DNA of 64,000 nt from Bacteroidota bacterium (GTDB taxonomy: Bacteria; Bacteroidota; Bacteroidia; Bacteroidales; NBLH01), in NCBI GenBank assembly GCA_025361565.1, contig JANYKN010000159.1:25549-89548 (forward strand), written 5' to 3'. Positions within the stretch are counted from its first letter, which is position 1; each line of letters begins with the position of its first letter. Shown piece by piece: positions 9,528 to 18,193 of this stretch. A program made the translations under genes and the position numbers. Under the pieces are notes generated by a model. The model had not been told where the DNA came from. It searched no databases and saw only the letters and a program-made list of their open reading frames with translations.

Positions 9528-11192
9528 ATGAAAAAGTTGAAATTTTTGAAGAGTTGGCGTTCCATCGTTATTGCGGTTACAATAGGAGTATTTTCTACAC
9601 TTTTTATAGCCTTTGATGATACAGATGATTTTGAGCTCGCCAAAAATATGGACATCTACCATACGCTAATCCGTGAATTAAGATTATACTATGTGGATGA
9701 TATTGAAATTTCTAAAGTGTTTAAAACAAGTATTGACGACATGCTTGCTACTTTAGATCCCTATACAGTTTATTATCCCGAATCGGAAATAGAGGATTTT
9801 AAATTTATGACAACCGGGCAATATGGAGGAATTGGCGCTCTTATTCGTACAGAAAAAGATAAAATAATTATTGAAGAAGTATATGAGAATTATCCTGCTG
9901 CTAAAGCCGGCTTAAAGGTTGGTGATATCATAAAAAAAGTTGGCGATCACGAAGCACGCACTGCCAATTACGATGATGTTAGTATTTTAATGAAAGGGCT
10001 TCCAGATACTGAAATAGAAATTACTGTTTTAAGGCCAACTGACAACAAGTTGTATGTAAAAAAATTAATTCGTGAAAAAATTACCGTTGAAAATGTTCCA
10101 TTTTATGGCATGCTCAACGATAATACCGGTTATATTTATCTTACAGGGTTTACACAAAATGCTTATAACGAAGTGAAGAATGCACTAATAAAGTTGAAGG
10201 AGCAGAACGCAAACCGAATTGTTCTGGATATTAGAAGTAACCCTGGCGGATTATTGATTGAAGCTGTTAATATTGTAAGCTTATTCGTTGAAAAAGGTAC
10301 TCCGATTGTTAGCATGAAAGGTAAAATTAAAAACTCAAACCATAATTTTGTTACAACTATTGATCCTGTTGATACTCAGATTCCTGTTTGTGTTTTGGTA
10401 AATCGGAATTCAGCGTCAGCTTCTGAAATAGTTTCTGGTGCAATGCAAGATCTGGATCGTGGGGTTATCGTTGGCGAACGTACTTATGGAAAAGGTTTGG
10501 TACAGGAAACCCGCGATTTGAGTTACAATGCAAAACTAAAAGTAACTACAGCAAAATATTATATTCCGAGCGGAAGATGTATACAAGCTTTAGATTATAC
10601 TCATCGTAATCCTGATGGGAGTGTTGGGTATATACCGGATTCTCTTATTTCTGAGTTTAAAACAAAAGCAGGAAGAAAGGTATACAATGGTGGAGGTGTT
10701 AGTCCAGACGTCAAAATTGACGAATCATCCATAAGTTCTATTTCTCAATATCTTTTTTCGAACATGATTGTGTTTAATTATGCTACGATTTATGCTTCAA
10801 AACACGATTCTATTGCAAAGCCCAACACATTTACGTTATCTGATCAGGATTACACTCAATTCATTGATTATGTTGTAGCTTTAAAAATTGAGTATAAATC
10901 CGAAACTCAAAAAGTTCTTGAAGAATTGGAAGAAACTGCAAAGAAGGAAAAATATTATAAAAAGGCACAAACAGAAATTGATGGTTTAAAAAATGTCTTA
11001 AAACATGAGGTTAAAGACGATTTACTCTACTTTAAGGACGAAGTGAAGGATTTGTTGGAATCTGAAATTGTTAAGCGTTATTACTATCGCAAAGGGGCTA
11101 TTTTAAAAAGTATTTCTGAAAATGTAAGTATAAAGAAAGCTATCGAAATTATGAACGATCAAAATAAATATAACTCCCTGCTAAAGCCATAA
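9528..11192 (+). CDS. S41 family C-terminal processing peptidase
   Basis: A 554-residue protein (ATG at 9528; an overlapping GTG at 9525 is possible). An uncleaved N-terminal hydrophobic segment (SIVIAVTIGVFSTLFIA, residues about 12-30) places it in the periplasm. A PDZ domain follows (GGIGALIRTEKDKI to about residue 185; AAKAGLKVGDIIKKVGD), then the S41 protease core with DIRSNPGGLL, the catalytic serine motif NRNSASASEIVSGAMQD (about 300-316) and the catalytic lysine in RTYGKGLVQE. The C-terminal 130 residues are charged and helical. Such proteases trim or degrade envelope proteins. The gene ends at a bidirectional terminator. Confidence 0.94.
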   Translation: MKKLKFLKSWRSIVIAVTIGVFSTLFIAFDDTDDFELAKNMDIYHTLIRELRLYYVDDIEISKVFKTSIDDMLATLDPYTVYYPESEIEDFKFMTTGQYGGIGALIRTEKDKIIIEEVYENYPAAKAGLKVGDIIKKVGDHEARTANYDDVSILMKGLPDTEIEITVLRPTDNKLYVKKLIREKITVENVPFYGMLNDNTGYIYLTGFTQNAYNEVKNALIKLKEQNANRIVLDIRSNPGGLLIEAVNIVSLFVEKGTPIVSMKGKIKNSNHNFVTTIDPVDTQIPVCVLVNRNSASASEIVSGAMQDLDRGVIVGERTYGKGLVQETRDLSYNAKLKVTTAKYYIPSGRCIQALDYTHRNPDGSVGYIPDSLISEFKTKAGRKVYNGGGVSPDVKIDESSISSISQYLFSNMIVFNYATIYASKHDSIAKPNTFTLSDQDYTQFIDYVVALKIEYKSETQKVLEELEETAKKEKYYKKAQTEIDGLKNVLKHEVKDDLLYFKDEVKDLLESEIVKRYYYRKGAILKSISENVSIKKAIEIMNDQNKYNSLLKP

Positions 11193-11214
11193 TTGAATTT
11201 GAAAATGGTTTTTG

Positions 11215-11247
11215 AAAAAAGAGCATTCATTGGGATGCTCTTTTTTT
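11215..11247. terminator. bidirectional terminator between convergent genes
   Basis: AAAAAAGAGCAT, an 8-base loop and ATGCTCTTTTTTT give a stem with A and T runs on either side, so it can end transcripts from both the protease gene and the convergent zinc-ribbon gene. Confidence 0.85.
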
Positions 11248-11270
11248 ATTAACACCCTTTAATTATAAAA

Positions 11271-12218
11271 TTAGTACAAAGTATCTATTTGGATAATGAA
11301 TTTCACCGCATTTACAGGAATGGTATCTCGAAACTGAGAATAATTGAGGTCATTTTTTATTAAAAACTTATAATATTCCTGTTTAAATTTGGCATTTAAT
11401 AAGTTTGAAATAAGCTTTTTATAACTCGAATTATCCATTTCGGCCTCTTTGAATCCCAAAATAGCCACTCCATTGTTGTCTGTTAAAGTCAAGTAACAGT
11501 TATACTTTATTTTAGTTGACGGAGTTCCTTCAAGTCTGTTAACTTTCAATTTTACCAATAGTTCCCATTCTTCATATGCACCAGAGGGTGTATGCATAAT
11601 TTTTGTCGTGTCTTGAGCTATCGCTACATTTTTAGCAAGGTTACCTTGGATAATAGTATCATATGGCATTACTTGATATGTAGAATGTTTTACTGGCCCC
11701 TGGTTCGCTATATAAATAATCCAAACTAAAAATAATACCACAATTGCGGCAGTAGTTATCGTTTTTGAATAGATTCCCATTTTCACCTGTTTGTCAATCA
11801 AAGAAAGTTCATCTTCAAGCACTTTTATGCGAGCCGTTAAATCATTGCTGCCTGCCGATGATATTTTCAAAAATGAGATATTTCGCGAAATAATGGATTT
11901 TAATTTGTCATAGTTTTCTTTTGAAAACCTTTTTTTAGGCTTGCGCCAAAAAATTAAAATAATTCCAAATGTGTAAAGCGCTAATATCAATCTAATTGCC
12001 GATGTAATTGTTTTTCCTGACGAGGGTTTCGGAATATCATGCAATGCATTTATATTTTCTTTGATAATTTCTATTCCTTGATCAAATGAATCTTTATCGG
12101 CTCCCAGACCATCTGTGTTTTTTACTCTATCGAAAAGAACATGCCCACAATAATCACAAACAAAATCGTGTGGCTCCATATTAGCAGCACATTTAGGACA
12201 ACTTGAATTTTGATTCAT
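11271..12218 (-). CDS. zinc-ribbon membrane protein of unknown function
   Basis: A 315-residue protein beginning with a double CxxC zinc ribbon (SCPKCAANMEPHDFVCDYCG, residues 6-25). A hydrophobic segment lies near residues 75-90 (SAIRLILALYTFGIILIFW) and another near 152-170 (TITTAAIVVLFLVWIIYIA). Between them is a basic, probably coiled-coil stretch. The last 145 residues look like a soluble beta-rich domain. The pattern suggests a two-helix inner-membrane protein. No specific family was recognised. It is monocistronic and faces the S41 protease gene. Confidence 0.75.
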   Translation of the reverse strand: MNQNSSCPKCAANMEPHDFVCDYCGHVLFDRVKNTDGLGADKDSFDQGIEIIKENINALHDIPKPSSGKTITSAIRLILALYTFGIILIFWRKPKKRFSKENYDKLKSIISRNISFLKISSAGSNDLTARIKVLEDELSLIDKQVKMGIYSKTITTAAIVVLFLVWIIYIANQGPVKHSTYQVMPYDTIIQGNLAKNVAIAQDTTKIMHTPSGAYEEWELLVKLKVNRLEGTPSTKIKYNCYLTLTDNNGVAILGFKEAEMDNSSYKKLISNLLNAKFKQEYYKFLIKNDLNYSQFRDTIPVNAVKFIIQIDTLY

Positions 12219-12969
12219 TTTGGATTGATTAAGGTTTTATTAATTTGAATAAACTATAAATTACGCATTACAGTCTCAAACAAATTTAATCAATTATGAT
12301 GATTCAATCAATATGGAGATGCTTTAACTTTTAACATCAAATTCATATTTGAATATTTTAATTGTGTCAAAATATATGGTTTGATTTATGCAATGCAAAT
12401 ATTGTTACAGAAATATCTGTTTGTTTTAAGAAATTTATGATTTATATATCAATTTAGCAATAAAATATTATTTGGAAAAGTATAATTAGTTATATATTAA
12501 TAAAATATATAAGGTTTATTAAATGTTAAGATGAAATAAAATTATTCTTAATTTGCTTAATGATTAATTTTAATTTATCCATATTTATTATTTTATTTTG
12601 GGAATAAACATGGTGATAGTTTTTATTTTTCATGTTTTACCATATCTTATATTTTAAATATTATATGGTGATTAAATATGTAAACATCAAATAATTAATT
12701 AGATATGTGATTTTGTGCTTTATGTGTGTTTACCGATTTTTCATCAAAATTTAATGGATTTTGTTGCTATTACAATAAAGAATACATATAAATTATAAAC
12801 AATAATTTACATTAATAGAATTATTTAGACATTTAGATTTTCATGCTTTACTTAAATAAACAGAAATTTACTAAAAAAATAGTTTTTTTACTTAAAGTAT
12901 TTGTTTTATATAAAAATTTTTACTTAAATTTGTCTTTAATTAAAAATTGAGTTAAAACAGATTAACTAA
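12219..12969. other. 751-base very AT-rich non-coding region
   Basis: Upstream DNA shared by divergent genes (the zinc-ribbon gene on the left and the secreted protein gene on the right). No open frame or repeat was recognised. The right end carries a good Bacteroidota-type promoter at 12900-12932. Confidence 0.5.
12900..12932 (+). promoter_or_regulatory. Bacteroidota-type promoter for the first siaC transcription unit
   Basis: TTTG at 12900-12903, a 21-base spacer and TAAATTTG at 12925-12932 match the Bacteroidota sigma-ABfr consensus TTTG / TAnnTTTG. Transcription would start about 30 bases before the ATG at 12970. Confidence 0.6.
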
Positions 12970-13404
12970 ATGAAGTCAAACTGGTTAATTATATTACTGA
13001 TAATAGTTGCGGGAAGTACAATTAACCTCGGAAGTACGCTTAGATATGGTAATCCATCAATTGAATTTTTTCAAAATAATGAGTTTAGTGGAAAAAATGG
13101 AGATGTATTTGTTTATTCCATCAAACTGAGGTCAAATGAAAATTTATTGAATTTTAAAGTTATTCCTAGTATCAAGGGAGAAAACATAGATTCAGAGTTT
13201 GACTATCTATTTGATGAAAATACGCATCAGGCCGTAGTAAATTATTTTTATGTATTGCCTGTTGGTGTTAATTCGGATCAAATTGTTTTAACCTTCACTT
13301 TAACCGATTCAAAAGAATCAAATGTGAAAACTAAAGTGATAAAAGTTTCAGAGAATTTGAATTTTGCAAAAGCTAAAATTAATGGATTAAGCAGAGAAAT
13401 TTAA
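12970..13404 (+). CDS. small secreted protein of unknown function
   Basis: A 144-residue protein with an N-terminal signal-like segment (NWLIILLIIVAGSTINLGS). The rest is rich in alternating hydrophobic and polar residues and may form a single Ig-like beta sandwich (VFVYSIKLRSNENLLNFKV and IVLTFTLTDSKESN). No family was recognised. Its stop codon nearly touches the GTG start of the downstream SiaC gene (one base between), so the two are probably translated together, an unusual pairing of an exported and a cytoplasmic protein. Confidence 0.65.
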   Translation: MKSNWLIILLIIVAGSTINLGSTLRYGNPSIEFFQNNEFSGKNGDVFVYSIKLRSNENLLNFKVIPSIKGENIDSEFDYLFDENTHQAVVNYFYVLPVGVNSDQIVLTFTLTDSKESNVKTKVIKVSENLNFAKAKINGLSREI

Positions 13405-13405
13405 T

Positions 13406-13795
13406 GTGTTGGAACGACTGATTATAAAAAAACGTGTAGATGCACCATATGTTCTTTTAGATTCTGAAGAAGGATATGGGGAAATTACCGGAAAATCTTA
13501 TCCTCCGGATGTTTCAAGCTTTTACAATCCGATTATAGATTGGTTCGAAAATTATAAAAGGAATAACAATACAGAATTTGAACTTAACATTAAATTGGAT
13601 TACGTTAATACAGCTTCATTGAAATTATTAATGGATCTCATGTATAAAATGGAGGAAGCTGTGCTAGGAGGAAAAAATATTTTGGTAAAATGGTTTTATC
13701 CAGATGATGATGTTGAAATGATTGAAATAGGTCAGGAATTTGAAAGATTAGTAAAAATTGAATTCCTGCATATATGTTACGAAAAAGAATATTAA
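13406..13795 (+). CDS. SiaC-family (DUF1987) regulatory phosphoprotein, paralog 1
   Basis: A 129-residue protein with a GTG start at 13406. In Pseudomonas, SiaC is switched by the SiaB kinase and the SiaA PP2C phosphatase and controls the diguanylate cyclase SiaD. The family pattern is visible: APYVLLDSEEGYGEITGKSY near the start, then SSFYNPIIDWFENY, then LDYVNTASLKLLMDLMYKM, and VKWFYPDDDVEMIEIGQEF at the end. The predicted phospho-acceptor position in the N-T-x-S motif is Thr69. It is the most divergent of the three copies. Its promoter is at 12900 and its terminator at 13905. Confidence 0.85.
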   Translation: MLERLIIKKRVDAPYVLLDSEEGYGEITGKSYPPDVSSFYNPIIDWFENYKRNNNTEFELNIKLDYVNTASLKLLMDLMYKMEEAVLGGKNILVKWFYPDDDVEMIEIGQEFERLVKIEFLHICYEKEY

Positions 13796-13803
13796 TATTA
13801 CCA

Positions 13804-13900
13804 ATGCTGCGGCAACATGTGACTGAAAACTGAAAATTCGTTTGGACTTGTAGGGGGTTATTAACAAATGTTCAATTTCTTTCCAATACTTTTGCAGCAT
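13804..13900. other. possible structured 3' region downstream of siaC paralog 1
   Basis: ATGCTGC at 13804-13810 is the reverse complement of GCAGCAT at 13894-13900, so the two could close a stem around about 83 bases. The sequence is less AT-biased than its surroundings and is followed directly by a strong terminator. TACTTTTG at 13887-13894 also resembles a promoter -7 box, but no -33 element stands at the right distance. It could be a small RNA or a structured 3' untranslated region; the evidence is weak. Confidence 0.3.
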
Positions 13901-13904
13901 AACA

Positions 13905-13930
13905 AATCCCGGTCGTGTACCGGGATTTTT
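13905..13930 (+). terminator. intrinsic terminator after siaC paralog 1
   Basis: AATCCCGGT, loop CGTGT and ACCGGGATT form a nine-base stem followed by T residues. Confidence 0.85.
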
Positions 13931-14127
13931 ATTTTTACCTAATTAGATTATAATTGATTGTATGATTTTCATATAAGAATTGATAGCGCTAATAAAAAAG
14001 CTGATTTTTAAATTTCATACTTAACTTAATGGCTAAAATGAATTTTTGAAATACTTGTAATTATTGTGAAAATTGGCGGGGTATTTATTTTTGATGTCTA
14101 ATTAAAAACTATCAATTTGGTATCACA

Positions 14128-14160
14128 TTTGTAAAACTAAATTTATTTTTCGTATTTTTG
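14128..14160 (+). promoter_or_regulatory. Bacteroidota-type promoter of siaC paralog 2
   Basis: TTTG at 14128-14131, a 21-base spacer and TATTTTTG at 14153-14160. The spacing is the same as in the promoter at 12900. A similar -7 box (TATTTTTG, 14802-14809) precedes paralog 3 but without a clear -33 box. Confidence 0.6.
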
Positions 14161-14223
14161 ACAAGAATTATTTTAATTTAGTGGTTTCATGAGTATTAAA
14201 AGCTGCCCAAATTATTGAATAAC

Positions 14224-14604
14224 ATGAATTTGAAGAAATTAGAACTAAAAGCACAAATTGATACTCCATACATATCGCTAGACCCACACAGCGGAATTTG
14301 CGATATTCTTGGTAAATCGTATCCCGAAGACATTTCTTCTTTTTATATGCAGGTAATAGACTGGTTTGAAGAATATAGTTTTGTTGGTGAAACCGATTTG
14401 ACAATTAATATGAAATTGTCGTATTTCAATTCGGCATCGCAAAAAGTTTATACTGAAATATTTGAAAAATTGATGGATAATCCGAACTTCAAGATTAACG
14501 TGAACTGGTACTATTCCACTGAAGATGATGAGATTCTTGAAAGCGGTAAAATTTACGAAGCGCTGACCGGACTTAAATTTAATTTTATTGTCTATTCGCT
14601 TTGA
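14224..14604 (+). CDS. SiaC-family (DUF1987) regulatory phosphoprotein, paralog 2
   Basis: 126 residues from the ATG at 14224; a TTG three codons earlier is less likely. It has the same layout as paralog 1: TPYISLDPHSGICDILGKSY, SSFYMQVIDWFEEY, LSYFNSASQKVYTEIFEKL, VNWYYSTEDDEILESGKIYE. The position expected to be phosphorylated is Ser70 rather than Thr. It shares the ending GLKFN with paralog 3, so these two are the more recent pair. It has its own promoter and terminator. Confidence 0.85.
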   Translation: MNLKKLELKAQIDTPYISLDPHSGICDILGKSYPEDISSFYMQVIDWFEEYSFVGETDLTINMKLSYFNSASQKVYTEIFEKLMDNPNFKINVNWYYSTEDDEILESGKIYEALTGLKFNFIVYSL

Positions 14605-14684
14605 TAAATAAGTAATTTCGAGCCTAGAAATATTTTTAATATTTTTATTTAGCATACGTTTAATTATCACAAATTTAAACACTT

Positions 14685-14727
14685 TCCCTGCAAAATTATA
14701 AAACAATTTTGCGGGGATTTTTTTTTT
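14685..14727 (+). terminator. intrinsic terminator after siaC paralog 2
   Basis: A 13-base stem (14685-14697 with 14705-14717, one G-T pair) and a 7-base loop, followed by a run of T residues. Confidence 0.85.
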
Positions 14728-14872
14728 AATTAATTTATGTTAATTTTGAAAGAAATCTGTAAAATTTAGTCACAAAAAAGTGTATAAAATCTATAATTGA
14801 CTATTTTTGTGCTTTCAAGTTTGCTTGATTAGTTCAAGCGCCTATTTCCTTTAATTTTATTTTAATTTGGAT

Positions 14873-15250
14873 ATGATTGTTTTATCGAAGATTGTAATTA
14901 AAGAACAAATTGACACACCTTATGTATCGCTCGATCCTGATACAGGGATTTGTGAAATATCCGGAAAATCTTATCCAGAAGATATTTACGAATTCTATAC
15001 CCAGCTTGTTGATTGGTTTGAAGATTATGCTTTTAATGGTAAAAAAGATCTGGTAATCAATATGCGTTTGAGATATTTTAATTCTTCATCCCAGAAAATT
15101 TACAACGTAATATTTGAAAAATTGATTGATGTTCAAAATTTTAAAACTACAGTAAATTGGTTTTACGATAAAGAAGACGAAGAAATCCTCGAAAACGGTA
15201 AAATTTTCGAAGGTTTAACCGGGCTTAAATTTAACTACATTCCATACTAG
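14873..15250 (+). CDS. SiaC-family (DUF1987) regulatory phosphoprotein, paralog 3
   Basis: 125 residues from the ATG at 14873; a TTG at 14867 is also in frame. Its motifs parallel paralog 2: TPYVSLDPDTGICEISGKSY, EFYTQLVDWFEDY, LRYFNSSSQKIYNVIFEKL, VNWFYDKEDEEILENGKIFE. The predicted acceptor position is Ser71. A TATTTTTG -7 box at 14802-14809 suggests a separate promoter. No SiaB-type kinase gene is in the window; the nearest SpoIIE/PP2C phosphatase gene is about 20 kb downstream. Confidence 0.85.
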   Translation: MIVLSKIVIKEQIDTPYVSLDPDTGICEISGKSYPEDIYEFYTQLVDWFEDYAFNGKKDLVINMRLRYFNSSSQKIYNVIFEKLIDVQNFKTTVNWFYDKEDEEILENGKIFEGLTGLKFNYIPY

Positions 15251-15408
15251 TATTGGCTTTTATGGAATAACCAACTTATTTTCTACAATCCGCATTTCTA
15301 AAATTATTTTTCTTGGAAATTTAGTTTAGCTAAACTAAAAGTATTTGCCAGAATTATTTCGTTTAAAGTATGGATATTTAAATTTTAAAAAAGCAAATTA
15401 ATCCAATA

Positions 15409-15858
15409 TTATCTATCCGTTTTATTATCAGGCCAATTATGTGAATTATCTTCTAGAAATTCTTTTTTCCAAACCGGAAGCCGTTCTTTTATCAATTCAA
15501 CAATTTCTTCTACTGCCTTAAAGGATTGTTTCCGATGGCCACATCCTACAAATACCAACAATGAAATTTCACCGCAGTTGACTAAGCCAATGGAATGAAG
15601 GACGTGAATTTTTATTACATCGTTGTATTTTTCGGTAACAATACTTGTTATTTTTTGCATTTCGGCTTCAACCATTTCGGGATATGCAGAATATTCAATT
15701 CCGGTAACACACTGATTATTTATTATGTCGCTTCGAATTTGACCTAAAAAAATGGAGTGTGCACCAATGTTTGATTCATTTGCTGCATTAATTACTTCAC
15801 TGACCATCAATGTTGTAATTGAACCAGTTACCAAAAAATCTTTATTTATTGTGACCAT
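15409..15858 (-). CDS. moaE: molybdopterin synthase catalytic subunit MoaE
   Basis: 149 residues, the normal MoaE length. MoaE and MoaD convert precursor Z (cPMP) to molybdopterin. Support: GAHSIFLGQIRSDI, TGIEYSAYPEMVEAEM, the IHVLHSIGLVNCGEISLLVF strand region, VGCGHRKQSFKAVEEIV with the conserved histidine and arginine, and the family end motif LPVWKKEFLEDNSHNW containing the catalytic-lysine region. It is the last gene of a minus-strand run mobA, moaD, moaE with gaps of about 110-130 bases. Confidence 0.95.
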   Translation of the reverse strand: MVTINKDFLVTGSITTLMVSEVINAANESNIGAHSIFLGQIRSDIINNQCVTGIEYSAYPEMVEAEMQKITSIVTEKYNDVIKIHVLHSIGLVNCGEISLLVFVGCGHRKQSFKAVEEIVELIKERLPVWKKEFLEDNSHNWPDNKTDR

Positions 15859-15990
15859 CAGAATAGATTTGAATTAAATTTGCGTATAAAAAATTGGGAA
15901 CCATAAAATGGCTCCCAAATATTAGAAATTTGATAGAAAAAAAGTTTCGATTACTGTAAATGATTGAAAATTTAATAATTCATTTACTTT

Positions 15991-16224
15991 TCAACCTCCT
16001 GCAAAAGGTGGTAGTAATGCTACTTCGTCGCCATTTTTCAAATCAGCTTTTCCATCAATTATTTTTTTATTCACTGCAATTTGAAAATCAATATCTTTCG
16101 ATTTAGGATAGTTGCGCCATAACCATGATTTAACGGCACTTACTGACTCAACATCCTTGATTTCAATATGACTGACACCTGCAATATCGGTAAGAATTCC
16201 AAAAAGTAAAACATTAATTTTCAT
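15991..16224 (-). CDS. moaD: molybdopterin synthase sulfur-carrier subunit MoaD
   Basis: 77 residues from the ATG at 16224 (a longer TTG-started frame at 16272 adds unlikely sequence). MoaD is a ubiquitin-fold protein whose C-terminal Gly-Gly carries sulfur as a thiocarboxylate. Here the end is EVALLPPFAGG, and KINVLLFGILTDIAG opens the fold. A VAVNKKIIDGK-type hairpin is recognisable as IAVNKKIIDGKADLKNGD. It sits between mobA and moaE. Confidence 0.93.
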   Translation of the reverse strand: MKINVLLFGILTDIAGVSHIEIKDVESVSAVKSWLWRNYPKSKDIDFQIAVNKKIIDGKADLKNGDEVALLPPFAGG

Positions 16225-16335
16225 GAGAATAGAATTTTTAGAATTAAAGTTTGAACAATTTATAGCATGCAAAATATAAAAACATAGGCAAATTTAAACT
16301 GAATATATTAGAAAACAATTCAAAATATGGTTTCT

Positions 16336-16935
16336 TTAGTTGTTTTTTGAAGTCTTGAATATTTCCTTTGCCTTTTCATAATCTTCCAAGCTGTTAATAT
16401 TGTAGAAAATCTGGCCTGCATCAGCAAAATTATCAATATTTACTTGTAACAGGTTTATATTTGAGTTTTCAAAAATATTGACAGGTACATAGTTTCCATT
16501 TTCAATATTCCTTTTAATTTGAGCAAGAACGCGTTTCTTAAAAAATCCAATCATGGTTTGAATTCGATTGTTGTAAACAGGAAGAACGATGTCAAAACCA
16601 TTGCTTTTCGAAATGAGTGTATTTAAAAACTGGCTTGTAATAAATGGAGTATCGCAACTTATAATTAAATTTTCTTCAGTATTTGATTCAGAAAGACTGC
16701 TGTGAAATCCTGCAATGGGACCAATTCCGGTTAATTTGTCTTTAATTTTTCGATAAGGCAAAAAGTCCAAATCGCAATTATTTGTACTTATTATAATTTC
16801 GCCGCAAACTGGTTTCAATGCAAGGATAACATGCTCAACGAGAAGAATTTCGCCTAATTTTAAAAGCGCTTTGTTCTGGCCCATTCGTTTGCTTTGACCG
16901 CCGCATAAAATAATTCCCGTTGGTTTTATAGTCAT
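16336..16935 (-). CDS. mobA: molybdenum cofactor guanylyltransferase MobA
   Basis: 199 residues from the ATG at 16935; a start at 17007 would add 24 residues without family character. MobA transfers GMP to Mo-molybdopterin. The nucleotidyltransferase signature GIILCGGQSKRMGQNKALL (about residues 7-25) is intact, with KLTGIGPIAGFHSSL and LIISCDTPFIT (metal-binding aspartate) following. The presence of MobA implies a bis-MGD enzyme elsewhere in the genome; moaA, moaC and moeA are not in this window. Confidence 0.92.
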   Translation of the reverse strand: MTIKPTGIILCGGQSKRMGQNKALLKLGEILLVEHVILALKPVCGEIIISTNNCDLDFLPYRKIKDKLTGIGPIAGFHSSLSESNTEENLIISCDTPFITSQFLNTLISKSNGFDIVLPVYNNRIQTMIGFFKKRVLAQIKRNIENGNYVPVNIFENSNINLLQVNIDNFADAGQIFYNINSLEDYEKAKEIFKTSKNN

Positions 16936-17026
16936 TTCAATCAATAGTTTTATTTTAGCAAAAGTAATAAATGTGTACAATTTATAGTTAAAATCAATTT
17001 TGAACATTATTAATCGAAAATAATAA

Positions 17027-18193
17027 ATGAATGTAAAATCCTTATTTCAAATCGATAACGAGGTGGTATTTTTAAACCACGGTTCTTTTGGTGCATGTCC
17101 TTTTTCAATAATGGAAGAGGATCAAAAATGGCAAAAAGAAATGGAGCGTCAACCTGTTGAGTTTATTGGTAGAAAACATGCCGAATTACTCAAATTTTCG
17201 AGAGAAAAGCTAGCGGAGTTTGTAGGTGCAAAAGCCGATGATTTGGTATATGTTTCCAATGCAACCAATGCTTTGAATATGATAGCCTGGTCAATTGATT
17301 TAAAACCAGGCGATGAAGTTTTGAGTACAAACCTCGAATATGGTGCATCTGATAGAATGTGGGAATTTATTTGCCAACAGAAAGGTGCCAAATATGTGAA
17401 AGTTGAAATCCAGCTGCCAATTGAGAACGAAGAATCATTTTTACAAGCTTTTTTGCCACATTTCAATGTCAAAACGAAAGTTCTTTTTCTGAGTATGATA
17501 ACTTCGTCAACAGCGTTGTATTTGCCTTTGCATCAGTTATGTAAAATGGCCAATTCCAAAAATATTATCAGTATTATTGATGGTGCACATGTTCCAGGGC
17601 ATATTCCTATAAATTTGGAAACCAGCCCATTCGATTTTTTTACAGGAAACTGCCACAAGTGGATGTGTGCACCCAAAGGCACTGCTTTTCTGTATGCCAA
17701 AAAGGAAGTTCAGCATATGCTTAAACCATTGATTATTAGTTGGGGAAAAGAAATTGACACCATCAATAATACCGATTTTATAAATGATTTTGAGTATCTG
17801 GGAACCAGAGATATTTCTGGTTTTCTTTCTGTTCCGGCGTGTATACAGTTTTTGGATCAATATATTGATTTGAAGGCACGTAACCAAATTCACGAATTAT
17901 TGATTTTTGCACAAAATGGGATTGAAACGATACTAAAAACGCCCTCAATACTAAAAATCCCACAAAATAAGATTCAAATGTATGCCCATCAATTACCTGC
18001 AAATGTTGATGGTAAATTGTTAAAGCAGAAGTTGTATGATGATTATAAAATTGAAATTCCGGTGAGCAACCAAAATGGAAAGCAATATTTGCGGATTTCG
18101 GTTCAGATTTATAACACAAAAAATGAAATTGACTTTTTTTTAGATAAACTGGATATTCTGTTAAAAAAATGTGAAATCAAAAGTATTAATTGA
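17027..18193 (+). CDS. class V aminotransferase, isopenicillin-N-epimerase-like
   Basis: A 388-residue PLP enzyme of fold type I. The CefD-like features are FLNHGSFGACPFSIMEEDQK at the start, the RQPVEFIGRK segment, the cofactor-binding aspartate/histidine motif SIIDGAHVPGHIPIN, and the Schiff-base lysine in FFTGNCHKWMCAPKG (about residue 211). Proteins of this subgroup act as epimerases, lyases or desulfurases; the substrate cannot be read from sequence. It is divergent from mobA with only 91 bases between the start codons. It stands next to molybdenum cofactor genes, but nothing links it to sulfur mobilisation for MoaD. Confidence 0.82.
   Translation: MNVKSLFQIDNEVVFLNHGSFGACPFSIMEEDQKWQKEMERQPVEFIGRKHAELLKFSREKLAEFVGAKADDLVYVSNATNALNMIAWSIDLKPGDEVLSTNLEYGASDRMWEFICQQKGAKYVKVEIQLPIENEESFLQAFLPHFNVKTKVLFLSMITSSTALYLPLHQLCKMANSKNIISIIDGAHVPGHIPINLETSPFDFFTGNCHKWMCAPKGTAFLYAKKEVQHMLKPLIISWGKEIDTINNTDFINDFEYLGTRDISGFLSVPACIQFLDQYIDLKARNQIHELLIFAQNGIETILKTPSILKIPQNKIQMYAHQLPANVDGKLLKQKLYDDYKIEIPVSNQNGKQYLRISVQIYNTKNEIDFFLDKLDILLKKCEIKSIN

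Noticed and set aside
14278..14706. 142-codon minus-strand frame over siaC paralog 2
   Set aside because: It overlaps a conserved gene and its terminator and has no recognisable motif.
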